From the NCBI RefSeq assembly GCF_000600295.1, contig NZ_JEMG01000001.1:1927165-1991164 (forward strand): a stretch of DNA of 64,000 bases. The letters are read 5' to 3'. The notes beneath the pieces are model-generated. The model was given only the letters and a program-made list of their open reading frames with translations, was not told the origin of the DNA and did no database searches. The stretch is from Hylemonella gracilis str. Niagara R. Lineage in GTDB: Bacteria > Pseudomonadota > Gammaproteobacteria > Burkholderiales > Burkholderiaceae_C. Position numbers and translations under genes: made by a program. Each line of letters starts with the position of its first letter. The stretch's first letter is position 1. Below are positions 9,194 through 18,958 of the stretch, piece by piece.

Positions 9194-9688
9194 ATGGGTT
9201 TGCAGTTCATGAGGTCCCTGGTCTTGTCCCTTTTTCCGCGCGCGGTCCGCGAGGCGCTGCGTGTTGGCGTGGTCGGGCTGACCGTGCTGCTGTGCGTCGC
9301 TTGGGCACAGGCACAGCCCACCACAAGTCCAGTGCCTTATGACGCCGAACACGATGCGCGGGAGCGCGCGCGCATCGAGCAGGAACGTGCACGGGCCGAA
9401 GCACAGTACAAGCAGGCCCGCGCCGACTGTTACCAGCGTTTCCGGGTGAATTCCTGCCTGACCGATGCGCGTCGTGCGCGTCGTGTCGTCATCGATCGAC
9501 TGCGCGCCGAGGAGATCGTGCTGGACGATGCCAAGCGCCTGGCCGAGGCGCAGGCGCAGAAACAGCGGGTCGAGGCGCGTCAGGCCGAGCGTGCACGGCA
9601 GGAGGCTGCGCGTGAGCAAGAGGACGCCGAGCGCGCGCGCAGCCGCACCCAGCCACGTGGCAATGTGCCCGCGCCGGCCAATCGCTGA
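9194..9688 (+). CDS. Hypothetical secreted, highly charged helical protein
   Basis: Family not recognised. The N-terminus (MGLQFMRSL, then VGLTVLLCVAWAQAQP) is a signal peptide with likely cleavage after AQA. The mature protein is rich in Arg, Glu, Ala and Gln, with long runs such as ERARIEQERARAEAQYKQA and RQAERARQEAAREQEDAER that predict a continuous helix or coiled coil. Two cysteines (DCYQRF and NSCLTD) lie 11 residues apart. The ATG at 9194 is chosen; a GTG at 9185 or an ATG at 9209 is also possible. It sits 19 bases after zapE and 12 bases before the YdcH gene, so it is probably in the same transcript. Role unknown; periplasmic location inferred. Confidence 0.7.
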   Translation: MGLQFMRSLVLSLFPRAVREALRVGVVGLTVLLCVAWAQAQPTTSPVPYDAEHDARERARIEQERARAEAQYKQARADCYQRFRVNSCLTDARRARRVVIDRLRAEEIVLDDAKRLAEAQAQKQRVEARQAERARQEAAREQEDAERARSRTQPRGNVPAPANR

Positions 9689-9700
9689 GCGGGAGGGCAG

Positions 9701-9916
9701 GTGGGCGTCAACCTCCATTCCCCGCAGCGCCGCCTGATCGAATTGCGCATCGAGCATGCCGATCTGGATGCCATGATCGACCGCGTGGGCGAGCAGGCGG
9801 GAGTGGTGCAGACGAATGACGAGTTGGCCTTGCGCCGCTTGAAAAAACGCCGCCTGGCGTTGCGTGACGAAATTGCCCACCTCGAACGCGAACTCACACC
9901 CGATGAGCCCGCCTGA
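9701..9916 (+). CDS. DUF465/YdcH-family small protein
   Basis: This 71-residue protein resembles the DUF465 (YdcH) family: a short helical hairpin with the pattern HSPQRRLIELRIEHADLDAMI at the start and LRRLKKRRLALRDEI near the end. Function of the family is unclear. The GTG start at 9701 is supported by a GGGAGG-type Shine-Dalgarno 7-12 bases upstream. Its stop overlaps the chosen start of the DinG-family helicase by 14 bases, which suggests translational coupling. Confidence 0.8.
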   Translation: MGVNLHSPQRRLIELRIEHADLDAMIDRVGEQAGVVQTNDELALRRLKKRRLALRDEIAHLERELTPDEPA

Positions 9917-12044
9917 GCTCGCCGAACAGGGGGCGCAGCTCGCCGTGCCAGCCCCGTCCCTCGCGGACAGCCTGCGCGCGGATGTCGCGGCCGCTTTTTC
10001 CGAGGATGGCGTGCTGGCGCGCGGTTCCACAGCCTTCCGGCCGCGCGCGGGCCAGACCGAGATGGCGCTGGCCGTGGCCGACACTCTGTCCCGGCGCGAG
10101 GTGCTGGTGGTGGAGGCGGGCACGGGCGTGGGCAAGACCTACGCCTACTTGGTCCCCGCCCTGTTGAGCGGCCAACGTGTGCTGCTGTCCACCGCGACCA
10201 AGACCCTGCAGGACCAGTTGCATGGCCGTGACCTGCCGCGCCTGCTGCAATTGCTGGGCCTGCCCCTGCGCACGGCCTTGCTCAAGGGGCGCGCGAGTTA
10301 CCTTTGCCTGCATCGTCTGGAGCAGGCGCGCCACGGCACGTCCTCGGGCCATGTTGCGACGGGCGTGGCGGCGCATGCGCTGTCGCGCATCGAACAATGG
10401 AGCAAGCAGACGCGCACCGGGGACTTGGCCGAGTTGCCGGGCCTGGACGAACGCTCGCCGCTGATCCCGCTCATCACCTCCACGCGCGACAACTGCCTGG
10501 GCCAGGACTGCCCGCGTTATCGCGACTGCCACGTCAACCTGGCACGGCGCGAGGCCCTGGCGGCGGACCTGCTCGTGGTCAACCACCACCTCTTTTTCGC
10601 CGATCTGGCCGTGCGTGAGTCCGGCATGGCCGAGTTGCTGCCCACGGTGGACGCCGTGATCTTCGACGAAGCGCACCAGCTCAACGAAACCGGCGTGCAG
10701 TTCCTCGGACGCCAGTTGTCCAGCAGCCAGGTGCTGGACTTCGCGCGCGACCTGCTGGCCACGGGTTTGCAGCAAGCGCGCGGCCTGGCCGATTGGCAGC
10801 AGCTGGCTGGCGCCGTGGAGCGGGCCATGCAGGACCTGCGCCTGTGCGCCGGGCGCGCCCCGGCGGGTGGCTTGCGCCTGAGCTGGCTCGACACCACGCC
10901 CGAGCGCCTGAACGTGGACGCCTGGGCGGCCGCCCTGGAGGGCCTGCAGCAGGCCTGCGAGGACGCGCGCGTCGCCCTGGAGCATGTGGACGAACTGGGG
11001 CCCGATGTGCTGCGCCTGGCCGACCGGGCGCGTGAGCTGGCCGGCTTGGTCTTGTTCTTTCGCGCGCCAGCCTCACCCGAGGCCGTGCGCTGGCTCGAAG
11101 TGGCGCAACAGCTGCGGCTGATCGAATCACCCCTGGACATCGCCGACACGGTACGCGCACGCCTGATCCCGCCGGTGTCCAAGGACGGGCAAGACGAGCA
11201 GGGGCAAGGTCCAGACGCGGCGCCCCGTGCCTCACCCCGCGCCTGGATCTTCACGTCCGCCACCCTGGGTGACGACGAAACCCTGCGCTGGTTCACCGAG
11301 CCCTGTGGCCTGCAGGACGCGCGTGTGCTGCGCGTACGCAGCCCTTTTGACTACGCCCGCCAGGCGGCCTTGTATGTGCCGGCCGTGTTCCCCAAGCCGG
11401 GCGAGGCGCGGCACCCGGATGCCGTGGCTGCCTTGGTTGCGCGACTCGCACCGGTGCTGGGTGGGCGAGCCCTGGTGCTGACCACCACCTTGCGCGCCTT
11501 GCGCGACATCGGCGAGCGCTTGCCGGAGCTGCTGGCCGCGTCGGCGCAGCCCGGGGAGGACGGCGTCGCGTTCAATGCGAGTCGCCTCGAAGTGCTGTGT
11601 CAGGGCCAACGCCCCAAGCGCGAATTGCTGGAGCGTCTGCGGCAGGGCGCCGAATCGCCCGAGCGAGGCTGCGTGCTGGTGGCCTCGGCCTCTTTCTGGG
11701 AAGGGGTGGACATACCGGGCGACGCGCTGCAACTGGTCGTCATCGACAAGCTGCCTTTTCCGCCGCCGGGTGACCCGCTGGTGCAGGCGCGCAGCCGCAG
11801 GCTGGAGGCCGCGCGACGCAGCCCTTTCAACGACTTCCACCTGCCCGAGGCCGCCGTGGCGCTCAAGCAAGGCGCGGGGCGTTTGATACGCAGCGAGAGC
11901 GATCGCGGCCTGCTCGTCATCTGCGACCCGCGCCTGGCGCAGATGGGTTATGGGCGCCGCCTGCTGGCGGGCCTGCCCCCAATGCGGCGGCTGGGTGAGG
12001 AGGCCGAGGCGCGGGCTTGGCTGGCCGCGCTGCGCGCTGACTGA
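9903..12044 (+). CDS. dinG: DinG/YoaA-family ATP-dependent DNA helicase
   Basis: This is a superfamily 2 helicase of the XPD-like DinG/YoaA group, about 713 residues. Walker A is GTGVGKT at 73-79 and the DEAH box is at 255-258. Four cysteines suited to a 4Fe-4S cluster lie between them: YLCLHR, then DNCLGQDC and YRDC. Motifs V/VI appear as ASFWEGVDIPGD and LKQGAGRLIRSE. Relatives unwind R-loops, D-loops or damaged replication intermediates with 5'-3' polarity. The ATG at 9903 is chosen because it begins just past the open extension and overlaps the YdcH stop; no strong Shine-Dalgarno is visible. The length and four-Cys arrangement fit YoaA at least as well as DinG proper. It converges on bamD. 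Confidence 0.9.
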   Translation: MSPPELAEQGAQLAVPAPSLADSLRADVAAAFSEDGVLARGSTAFRPRAGQTEMALAVADTLSRREVLVVEAGTGVGKTYAYLVPALLSGQRVLLSTATKTLQDQLHGRDLPRLLQLLGLPLRTALLKGRASYLCLHRLEQARHGTSSGHVATGVAAHALSRIEQWSKQTRTGDLAELPGLDERSPLIPLITSTRDNCLGQDCPRYRDCHVNLARREALAADLLVVNHHLFFADLAVRESGMAELLPTVDAVIFDEAHQLNETGVQFLGRQLSSSQVLDFARDLLATGLQQARGLADWQQLAGAVERAMQDLRLCAGRAPAGGLRLSWLDTTPERLNVDAWAAALEGLQQACEDARVALEHVDELGPDVLRLADRARELAGLVLFFRAPASPEAVRWLEVAQQLRLIESPLDIADTVRARLIPPVSKDGQDEQGQGPDAAPRASPRAWIFTSATLGDDETLRWFTEPCGLQDARVLRVRSPFDYARQAALYVPAVFPKPGEARHPDAVAALVARLAPVLGGRALVLTTTLRALRDIGERLPELLAASAQPGEDGVAFNASRLEVLCQGQRPKRELLERLRQGAESPERGCVLVASASFWEGVDIPGDALQLVVIDKLPFPPPGDPLVQARSRRLEAARRSPFNDFHLPEAAVALKQGAGRLIRSESDRGLLVICDPRLAQMGYGRRLLAGLPPMRRLGEEAEARAWLAALRAD

Positions 12045-12150
12045 AAGCCTGAGTGGTCGGTCCCAGGACTGGGGCAGATCAGGTCCGGTATTGGATCAAG
12101 TGAGCTGTGGCCTTTGCGCAGGACTGAGATCCGTCAACGCGCTACGGTGC

Positions 12151-12972
12151 TCACCAGAGCTTCCACCAGGACGAGTTTCGCTCGCCCGGTGTGCCGATGG
12201 CCCGTCCCTTGAGATAGTCACTGTTCGGGTAGTTCGTCGCCAGCACGCGCCGCGCGTCATCGCGCAGCTGCGGCATGTTCAGTGCATCGTAGGAAGCGAC
12301 GAGGATTTGCAGCGCGTCTTCCAGCGCTGGCGCGGTGCGGTAGTCCGCGATGGCCTGCTGCGCGCGGTTGATGGCGGCCACGTAGGCGCCGCGGCTGTAG
12401 TAGTACCGGGCGACATGCACTTCGTACTGGGCCAGGGTGTTGACGATGTAGATCATGCGCGCGCGCGCATCCGTGCTGTAGCGTGAGTCAGGAAAGCGCG
12501 TCACCAGCTCGTTGAAGGCCGACCAGGATTCCTTGGCCGCCAATTGGTCACGCTCCGAGAGGTCCTGGCGCGTGATGAAAGAGAACAGGCCCAGGTCCTC
12601 GTTGAAGTTGACCAGGCCCTTGAGGTAGAGCGCGTAGTCGAGCGCCGGGCTGGCCGGATGCAGCCGCATGAACCGGTCCAGGGTGACGACGGCCTGCGCG
12701 GGCTGGCCGTCCTTGTAGTAGGCATGCGCTTTTTCCAACTGCGCTTGCTGCGCCAGCGGGGTGCCTGCGGCCCGCCCTTCCAGCTTCTCGAACAGGGTGA
12801 CGGCTTGGGTGTACTGGAAGTTGCGGACTTCCTCGCGCGCCTGTTCCAGGATTTCCTCGGGCTTCATGGTGGCCGTGGGGTCAGCCGGTGTGCTGGAGCA
12901 GGCCGACAGCAGGAGGGCCAGCGTGACCGAGGGCACGACGGACAGGACAACCGATAATTTGGCGCGCAGCAT
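12151..12972 (-). CDS. bamD: Outer membrane protein assembly factor BamD (lipoprotein)
   Basis: BamD is the essential lipoprotein of the BAM complex that folds beta-barrels into the outer membrane. The 273-residue protein starts with a lipoprotein signal whose lipobox is LLSAC with lipidated C25. Tetratricopeptide-type helices follow: EEVRNFQYTQAVTLFEKL, AYYKDGQPAQAVVTLDRF and RAQQAIADYRTAPALEDAL. The family phrases FPDSRYSTDARARM and VARYYYSRGAYVAAINRA are present. I use the ATG at 12972; the preceding TTG codon is unlikely. A perfect TATAAT on the minus strand at 13003-13008 suggests a transcript starting near 12996. The start lies only 12 bases from the divergent rluD start. Confidence 0.95.
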   Translation of the reverse strand: MLRAKLSVVLSVVPSVTLALLLSACSSTPADPTATMKPEEILEQAREEVRNFQYTQAVTLFEKLEGRAAGTPLAQQAQLEKAHAYYKDGQPAQAVVTLDRFMRLHPASPALDYALYLKGLVNFNEDLGLFSFITRQDLSERDQLAAKESWSAFNELVTRFPDSRYSTDARARMIYIVNTLAQYEVHVARYYYSRGAYVAAINRAQQAIADYRTAPALEDALQILVASYDALNMPQLRDDARRVLATNYPNSDYLKGRAIGTPGERNSSWWKLW

Positions 12973-12984
12973 CAAGGAAAACCG

Positions 12985-14136
12985 TTGAACTCAAAGGCCC
13001 GGATTATAGAAGTCGCCTCCCCAAGCCCCACGGACCCCGAGCCTTTCCTGGGCAGGGTCAGCGCCGATGTGGCAGGGGAGGATGCCGAGAGCCTGGACGG
13101 GATGGCGAGCGAAGCGGAGCTGGAGCAACGTCCGTGGCGCATTCCCTCGTCCTTGCACGGTCAGCGGCTGGACCGCGCCTTGAGCGAGCTGGTGCCGGAG
13201 TTCTCGCGCAGTTACCTCCAGCAATTGATCGAGGCCGGCGCGGTGTCCTCGGGGCAGGAGCCGACACGGCTGCTGCTGCGCAAGCCGGCGCACAAGGTTC
13301 GCGCCGGGGATTCCGGCGTGATCGAACTGCGTCCGACGCCCCAGAGCCAGGCATTCAAGCCCGAGGTGATGGCACTGGACATCGTGCACGAGGACGCCCA
13401 TCTGCTCGTGATCCACAAGCCGGCGGGCCTGGTGGTGCACCCCGCGCCCGGCAACTGGAGCGGCACGCTGCTCAATGGCCTGCTTGGGCGGGACCAAGGG
13501 CGCGGCGAGGCGGCGGCCCAATTGCCGCGCGCCGGCATCGTGCATCGCCTGGACAAGGACACCAGCGGTCTGATGGTGGTGGCGCGCACGCGCGTCGCGA
13601 TGGAGGCGCTGGCGCGCATGATCGCCGCGCGCGAGGTCAGTCGACAGTACCTGGCGCTGGCGCACCGCGCCTGGGCCGGTCCCGCGCGGCGTGACGTGGG
13701 TGGTGCGCCGCAGGAAGGCATAGGCCGAGACCCCGCCCATCGCTTGCGCATGGCGGTGGTGGACCTGACGCGACATCCGGGCAAGCCTGCGCGGACCACT
13801 TTCGAACTCCTGCGCAACGCAGCGCCCACGCCGGAGTTGGCGCAGGGCGCCTGCTTGCTGCGCTGCACCTTGCACACCGGGCGCACCCATCAGATCCGCG
13901 TCCATGCGGCGTCGATCGGCCATCCCTTGATCAGCGACAGCCTCTACGGTGGCGCGCCGGCGGGCGGCCTGCAGCGGCAGGCCCTGCATGCCTGGCGACT
14001 GGCCTTGCGCCATCCGGTCAGCGGCGAGGCCCTGGTCTTCCACGCGCCGCCGCCCAGCGACCTGCGCGACGCCTGCGCCGCCCTGGGGCTGGACTACAAT
14101 GCCGCGCAGGAAACACCGAATTCGCCCTTGCCCTGA
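12985..14136 (+). CDS. rluD: 23S rRNA pseudouridine synthase RluD
   Basis: RluD isomerises uridines 1911, 1915 and 1917 of 23S rRNA helix 69. An S4-like RNA-binding domain lies at about 55-115 (LHGQRLDRALSELVPEFSRSYLQQLI-type sequence), and the catalytic RluA-family domain follows. The catalytic motif is GIVHRLDKDTSGLM with the Asp of RLD; LHTGRTHQIRVH comes later. The TTG start at 12985 is supported by AAGGA 7-11 bases upstream and yields 383 residues. An ATG at 13102 would give a 344-residue protein without the acidic N-terminal extension, so the true start is uncertain. The gene is divergent from bamD, and the putative bamD -10 box lies inside its 5' end. Confidence 0.9.
   Translation: MNSKARIIEVASPSPTDPEPFLGRVSADVAGEDAESLDGMASEAELEQRPWRIPSSLHGQRLDRALSELVPEFSRSYLQQLIEAGAVSSGQEPTRLLLRKPAHKVRAGDSGVIELRPTPQSQAFKPEVMALDIVHEDAHLLVIHKPAGLVVHPAPGNWSGTLLNGLLGRDQGRGEAAAQLPRAGIVHRLDKDTSGLMVVARTRVAMEALARMIAAREVSRQYLALAHRAWAGPARRDVGGAPQEGIGRDPAHRLRMAVVDLTRHPGKPARTTFELLRNAAPTPELAQGACLLRCTLHTGRTHQIRVHAASIGHPLISDSLYGGAPAGGLQRQALHAWRLALRHPVSGEALVFHAPPPSDLRDACAALGLDYNAAQETPNSPLP
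13003..13008 (-). promoter_or_regulatory. Candidate -10 box for bamD
   Basis: The minus strand reads TATAAT exactly, 30 bases upstream of the bamD ATG. No good -35 hexamer lies 16-18 bases further up (GTGGGG at 17), so an extended or activated promoter is possible. The element lies within the first codons of rluD if the TTG start is correct. Confidence 0.4.
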
Positions 14137-14217
14137 GGGCCGAAGGAAGCGTGAAAGCCGAGCCGTGACGGTGCATCGGCTTGCTGGTTGAAACCGGCGC
14201 GCTCCTCCCATCTCTAC

Positions 14218-14247
14218 TTGACCCATCTTTTCGCGCATCGTGATGAT
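14218..14247 (+). promoter_or_regulatory. Candidate sigma-70 promoter for scpB-rluB
   Basis: TTGACC (14218-14223, five of six matches to the -35 consensus) and GATGAT (14242-14247, four of six to the -10) are spaced 18 bases apart in the gap between rluD and scpB. Transcription would start about 10 bases before the scpB ATG. Confidence 0.33.
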
Positions 14248-14264
14248 GCGGGTTGCCCTTTGAC

Positions 14265-15002
14265 ATGAATACGAGTCTGGCCAAGCGCGTTCTGGAAACC
14301 GCCTTGATTTGCGCGCAGCAGCCCATGCCTCTGCGCGACATGGGCCTGCTCTTTGAGGGCGCCCTGAACGCCGACACGCTCAAGGCTTTGCTGGAAGAAC
14401 TGCAGCAGGATTGGGCGCAGCGCGGTGTGGAATTGGTCTGCGTGGCCTCGGGCTGGCGCTTCCAGAGCCGCCCCGAAATGCGCGAGTACCTGGACCGGTT
14501 GCACCCCGAAAAACCGCCGCGCTACACCCGCGCCACGCTGGAGACGCTGGCCATCATTGCCTATCGCCAGCCGGTCACGCGGGGCGATATGGAGGACATC
14601 CGGGGCGTGACGGTCAATTCGCTGATCATCAAGCAGTTGGAAGACCGGGGCTGGATTGAAGTCGTGGGTCACCGCGAAGCGCCAGGTCGTCCGGCCCTGT
14701 ATGCGACCACACGGCAGTTTCTGGACGATTTGGGCCTGGCCTCCATCGACCAGTTGCCGCTCATGGAAACGCCTCAGTCCCAGGAGGGCGTGTTGGACAT
14801 GCTCTCGGAATTGCCGGCGCAGTTGCCCCAGGAAGCGTCCATCGACGTGCTTTCGGAGTCGCCGTTAGATGCAGCCACCGAATCCACCGGGCTGCAGCCC
14901 CACCAGTCACCGGCCCCGCAGACCGAAGAGGGTGCCTTGCAGACCGGGGCTGCGGCCGGTTCGACGATGTCCAGCGGAAAGACAGAGGAACCACAGGGAT
15001 GA
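14265..15002 (+). CDS. scpB: Segregation and condensation protein B
   Basis: ScpB is the winged-helix kleisin-associated subunit of the SMC-ScpAB condensin that organises and segregates the chromosome. The 245-residue protein has the two winged-helix domains at about 1-165 ([70 protein letters not shown]). A variable acidic, Pro/Gln-rich tail of about 75 residues follows. The ATG at 14265 gives the expected N-terminus; the open frame begins three codons earlier at TTG. Its stop overlaps the rluB start as ATGA, so the two genes are translationally coupled. scpA is not in the window. Confidence 0.93.
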   Translation: MNTSLAKRVLETALICAQQPMPLRDMGLLFEGALNADTLKALLEELQQDWAQRGVELVCVASGWRFQSRPEMREYLDRLHPEKPPRYTRATLETLAIIAYRQPVTRGDMEDIRGVTVNSLIIKQLEDRGWIEVVGHREAPGRPALYATTRQFLDDLGLASIDQLPLMETPQSQEGVLDMLSELPAQLPQEASIDVLSESPLDAATESTGLQPHQSPAPQTEEGALQTGAAAGSTMSSGKTEEPQG

Positions 15003-16318
15003 ATACCGAAGGCATGAACGACGACGGCCTGAATCCGCAGGATCAAGCGCACGGCGCACGCGCGCCGCGCGCCGAACCCAAGCCACAGGACACGGCCCCA
15101 AGTCCGGTCGCCCCAGAAGCCACGCCCGACGACCGATTTGCGGCGGTGGTCTCCGGCGCCTTCGACGCCGACGAAGCTTCAGCCGAATTGCCGCCGCCCG
15201 CCAAGCGTGTGCTGTTGCCGCAGGCCGAGACGCCCAAGCTGCACAAGGTGCTGGCCCAGGCCGGCATGGGCTCGCGCCTGGAGATGGAGCAACTCATCAT
15301 GGAGGGGCGCATCTCGGTCAATAACGAGCCGGCCCATATCGGTCAGCGCATCCAGTTCGGTGACCAGATCAAGGTCAATGGCAAGCCCATCCGCTTTCGC
15401 ATCGCGCCGCCGCCCGCGCGGGTGATCGCCTACCACAAGCCGGTGGGCGAGGTGGTCACGCACGATGACCCGCAAAACCGGCCCACGGTGTTTCGCCGCT
15501 TGCCCAAGCTGCCGCAAGGCAAGTGGCAATCGGTGGGCCGCCTGGACTTGAACACCGAAGGCTTGCTGTTGTTCACCAACTCCGGGGATCTTGCCAACCG
15601 GCTGATGCACCCGCGGTTTGGTCTGGAGCGCGAGTACGCGGCACGCGTGCTGGGGGCTTTGAGCAACGAGGAGAAGCAGCGGCTGCTTGACGGCGTGCCG
15701 CTGGATGACACGACCGCCCAGTTCGGCAGCATCGAGGAGGGTGGTGGCGAGGGTTCCAACATTTGGTACCGCGTCACGATTTCCGAGGGGCGCAACCGCG
15801 AGGTGCGGCGCATGTTCGAGGCCGTGGGTCACGCGGTCAGTCGCCTGATCCGCATCCGGTACGGCGCCATGGTGCTGCCGCGTGGCTTGAGGCGTGGGGC
15901 CTGGATGGAGTTGGACGAGCGTGACATCGGCGCCCTGATGCGCGCTGCTGGTACGCCCTCGGAGGCAGGCGCGCCGGTGCGTGGACGTCAGGGGTCGGGC
16001 AAGCAGGGCGGGGCGGCGCGCCCGGGCGGGCCGAGGCAAGGCGGCGCAGGCAACGGGCCGCGACCAAATGGCCCGGGCAAGTCTGGCAAGGCCGCGGGTG
16101 GCAAGTCTGCCCGCAACCCAGGTGGGCAGGGTGCGCAGCCGGATCCCATGAAGACTTCGCAGGGCTACATTGGACACGACAGCTTCATCCGGCAACGCCA
16201 GGACAAGGGCGCGGGTCGCCCGGGCGGGCGTGGTGGCTTCGGGGGTGGCAGTGCCGCTACCGGACGCGGCGGCCGCAAGGCCAGCGGTGGTCGCGGCGGC
16301 GGCGGCCGAGGCCGTTGA
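14999..16318 (+). CDS. rluB: 23S rRNA pseudouridine 2605 synthase RluB with long Gly/Arg-rich tail
   Basis: RluB modifies U2605 of 23S rRNA. Residues 1-80 are a low-complexity acidic/Ala-rich extension. An S4 RNA-binding domain lies at about 80-140 ([26 protein letters not shown]). The RsuA-type catalytic domain is at about 140-310, with the active-site sequence [13 protein letters not shown] and later [15 protein letters not shown]. Residues 320-439 are an unstructured Gly/Arg/Lys-rich tail with an embedded motif [15 protein letters not shown], which I recall as typical of betaproteobacterial RluB. The ATG overlaps the scpB stop, with GAGGAA about 10 bases upstream. Confidence 0.93.
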   Translation: MNTEGMNDDGLNPQDQAHGARAPRAEPKPQDTAPSPVAPEATPDDRFAAVVSGAFDADEASAELPPPAKRVLLPQAETPKLHKVLAQAGMGSRLEMEQLIMEGRISVNNEPAHIGQRIQFGDQIKVNGKPIRFRIAPPPARVIAYHKPVGEVVTHDDPQNRPTVFRRLPKLPQGKWQSVGRLDLNTEGLLLFTNSGDLANRLMHPRFGLEREYAARVLGALSNEEKQRLLDGVPLDDTTAQFGSIEEGGGEGSNIWYRVTISEGRNREVRRMFEAVGHAVSRLIRIRYGAMVLPRGLRRGAWMELDERDIGALMRAAGTPSEAGAPVRGRQGSGKQGGAARPGGPRQGGAGNGPRPNGPGKSGKAAGGKSARNPGGQGAQPDPMKTSQGYIGHDSFIRQRQDKGAGRPGGRGGFGGGSAATGRGGRKASGGRGGGGRGR

Positions 16319-16469
16319 TTTGGCGAGGTTTTTTGCCTGCCTCCGGGTGTAAACCCGCTGGCGGACGGTTAAAATGTTTGACTTTGCCTGATTCGGCGGG
16401 CCCGCGCGCAACGCGGTCGCCGCGTCACTGCAGGATTACAACCTCAAGCCCAACACAGGAACAACGCAC

Positions 16470-16895
16470 ATGGCCATCCAGCGCACTCTCTCCATCATCA
16501 AGCCCGACGCCGTTGCCAAGAATGTCATTGGCCAGATCTACGCCCGCTTCGAAGCAGCCGGCCTGAAGATCATCGCGGCCAAGATGGTCCATCTGTCGCA
16601 AGCCGACGCGGAAGCCTTCTACGCCGTGCACAAGGCGCGCCCCTTCTTCAATGACCTGGTGAAGTTCATGATCTCCGGCCCGGTGATGATCCAGGTGCTC
16701 GAAGGCGAGAACGCCATCCTGAAGAACCGTGACCTGATGGGCGCGACTGACCCCAAGAAGGCCGACAAGGGCACCATTCGCGCCGATTTCGCCGACAGCA
16801 TCGACGCCAACGCCGTGCACGGTTCCGACGCGCCCGAGACGGCCGCCATCGAGGTGGCGTTCTTCTTCCCCGGCATGAACGTCTACAGCCGCTGA
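16470..16895 (+). CDS. ndk: Nucleoside diphosphate kinase
   Basis: Ndk balances the nucleoside triphosphate pool by transferring the gamma phosphate through a histidine. The 141-residue protein is the normal family length. It starts [15 protein letters not shown], and the phosphohistidine is H117 in NAVHGSD, the family signature. A small hairpin (CGGGT/ACCCG, 16344-16357) and a TAAAAT hexamer (16370-16375) lie upstream, with no convincing -35. ndk heads the ndk-rlmN-pilF-rodZ-ispG-hisS run common in related genomes. Confidence 0.98.
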   Translation: MAIQRTLSIIKPDAVAKNVIGQIYARFEAAGLKIIAAKMVHLSQADAEAFYAVHKARPFFNDLVKFMISGPVMIQVLEGENAILKNRDLMGATDPKKADKGTIRADFADSIDANAVHGSDAPETAAIEVAFFFPGMNVYSR

Positions 16896-16928
16896 AACTC
16901 ACGCGCCCGCGTGGCGCGCCTTCATCTC

Positions 16929-18125
16929 ATGACAACGGCCAATCTGCTTGACTTCGATCTCGACGGATTGGCCGTTTTTTGCGAGCGGCTCGGTGAAAAG
17001 CGTTTTCGCGCCACCCAGCTGTTCCGCTGGATCCATCAGCGGGGCGCGAGCGACTTCGACCAGATGAGTGATCTGGCCAAGTCCTTGCGCACCAAGCTCA
17101 AGACCGCGGCCTGCATCCAGGGCCTGTCCGTGATCACCCAGCAGGAGTCGGCGGACGGCACCATCAAGTGGCTGTTCGACGTGGGCGGCGGCAATGCCGT
17201 CGAGGCGGTCTACATCCCCGAGGACGACCGAGGCACCTTGTGCGTGTCCTCGCAGGCCGGTTGCGCCGTTGGCTGCCGTTTCTGCTCCACCGGCCACCAA
17301 GGCTTCAGCCGCAACCTAAGCACCGGCGAGATCGTCGCCCAGCTCTGGTTCGCCGAACATTTCCTGCGCGCCCGCCGCCAGCGCCCGCTGCAATCCGGCG
17401 AAGACCACCGTGTGATCACCAACGTGGTGATGATGGGCATGGGCGAACCCCTGCAGAACTACGCGGCCCTGGTTCCCGCCTTGCGTGTCATGTTGGACGA
17501 CCATGGCTACGGCCTGTCGCGTCGCCGCCTGACTGTGTCCACCTCGGGCGTGGTGCCGATGATGGACCGGCTCAGCCAGGACTGTCCCGTGGCGCTTGCC
17601 GTGTCCCTGCATGCGCCGAACGACACCCTTCGCGACGGCCTGGTGCCGCTCAACCGCAAGTACCCGATTCAGGAACTGCTGGACACCTGCCTGCGCTACC
17701 TGGCGCATGCACCGCGTGACTTCATCACCTTCGAATATTGCATGCTCGATGGGGTGAATGACCAGCCCGAGCACGCGCGCGAACTGCTGGCCCTGATGCA
17801 GGCGTTTCGCCAAAAGGCCGCGGACGGCGGGCATGGCGTGGGTTGCAAGCTCAATCTGATTCCCTTCAATCCTTTCCCTGAATCGGGATTGAAGCGTTCG
17901 CCCGCCGAACGTGTGCAGGTCTTCGCCAAGGTCCTGCTTGACGCGGGCATCGTCACCACGGTGCGCAAGACTCGGGGCGACGACATCGATGCGGCCTGCG
18001 GCCAACTGGCGGGTGACGTGCAAGACCGCACCAGCGTCGATGCGCGCATGGCGCGGCAGCGGCAATTGTTGCAGCCGCTGCGGCCGATGGATGCTGCTCG
18101 CACCTCGGGAGGTTCGCGGGCATGA
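16929..18125 (+). CDS. rlmN: Dual-specificity 23S rRNA/tRNA adenine-C2 methyltransferase
   Basis: This radical-SAM enzyme methylates A2503 of 23S rRNA and A37 of some tRNAs. The 398-residue protein carries the 4Fe-4S cysteines C112-x3-C116-x2-C119 (CAVGCRFC) and the mechanistic cysteine C357 (DAACGQL). The family segments [33 protein letters not shown] and LIPFNPFP are all present. The ATG at 16929 is chosen over an earlier GTG at 16911 because the protein then starts [10 protein letters not shown]; neither has a strong Shine-Dalgarno. Its stop overlaps the pilF start (ATGA). Confidence 0.97.
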   Translation: MTTANLLDFDLDGLAVFCERLGEKRFRATQLFRWIHQRGASDFDQMSDLAKSLRTKLKTAACIQGLSVITQQESADGTIKWLFDVGGGNAVEAVYIPEDDRGTLCVSSQAGCAVGCRFCSTGHQGFSRNLSTGEIVAQLWFAEHFLRARRQRPLQSGEDHRVITNVVMMGMGEPLQNYAALVPALRVMLDDHGYGLSRRRLTVSTSGVVPMMDRLSQDCPVALAVSLHAPNDTLRDGLVPLNRKYPIQELLDTCLRYLAHAPRDFITFEYCMLDGVNDQPEHARELLALMQAFRQKAADGGHGVGCKLNLIPFNPFPESGLKRSPAERVQVFAKVLLDAGIVTTVRKTRGDDIDAACGQLAGDVQDRTSVDARMARQRQLLQPLRPMDAARTSGGSRA

Positions 18126-18958
18126 GCGGTTTTGATCGGCGGGCCCCGCGCGCTCGGATCGCGTCGCGCTCACTCTGGGCCTGGACGACCGTGCTGATGC
18201 TGGTGGTCGCGCTGCCTGGTCTGCAAGGCTGCGCGCAGGGTGCGAGCAGCGAGGATCTGGTGACGGCATCGGACGAACCCGAGCAGCGTCGCCGTGCCCG
18301 GTTGCGCCTGCAACTGGCCTTGGGCTACTACGAGCGAGGGCAGTCCACGGTGGCCCTGGACGAGACCAAGCAGGCCCTGGCCATTGATCCCGGTTTCATC
18401 GATGCACACAATCTGCGCGGCCTGATCTACATGCAGTTGGAGGAGCCCCGGCTCGCTCAGGAGAGTTTCCGCCGGGCCTTGGCCTTGAACGACGACAATC
18501 CCGACGTGTGGCACAACCTGGCCTGGCTGCAGTGCCAGCAGGGCGAGTATGCGCAGGCCACGCGCTCTTTCGAGCGCGCGCTGGCCCAGCCGGCCCACGC
18601 GGCCCGTGGCAAGACCTGGCTCACGCTGGGCCTGTGTCAGATGCGGGCGCGCCAGGCCGATCTGGCGGAGCGTAGCCTGCTCAAGGCGCATGAGCTGGAT
18701 CCGGGCAATCCCGTCACCGGCTACAACCTGGCGCAACTGCTGTACGCGCGTGGCGCACTGCAAGACGCGAGGTTCTACATTCAGCGTATCAACAACAATG
18801 GCGCTTTGGCCAACGCCGAAACCTTGTGGCTAGGCGCGAAAATCGAGCACCGTTTGGGCCATGCGCAGGCGCGTGACCGCCTGGGCAGCCAGCTCAGGGC
18901 ATATCACCCGGGCTCGAAAGAACTGGATTCCTATGATCGGAGAGCGTTCGATGAATGA
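18122..18958 (+). CDS. pilF: Type IV pilus biogenesis/stability lipoprotein PilF (PilW), TPR protein
   Basis: PilF pilots the PilQ secretin to the outer membrane during type IV pilus assembly. The 278-residue protein has an Arg-rich N-terminus, a hydrophobic segment and a lipobox LQGC with C37. Tetratricopeptide repeats follow ([55 protein letters not shown]). It occupies the conserved position between rlmN and rodZ. The start overlaps the rlmN stop by four bases. The 3' end overlaps the rodZ start by eight bases. Confidence 0.92.
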   Translation: MSGFDRRAPRARIASRSLWAWTTVLMLVVALPGLQGCAQGASSEDLVTASDEPEQRRRARLRLQLALGYYERGQSTVALDETKQALAIDPGFIDAHNLRGLIYMQLEEPRLAQESFRRALALNDDNPDVWHNLAWLQCQQGEYAQATRSFERALAQPAHAARGKTWLTLGLCQMRARQADLAERSLLKAHELDPGNPVTGYNLAQLLYARGALQDARFYIQRINNNGALANAETLWLGAKIEHRLGHAQARDRLGSQLRAYHPGSKELDSYDRRAFDE

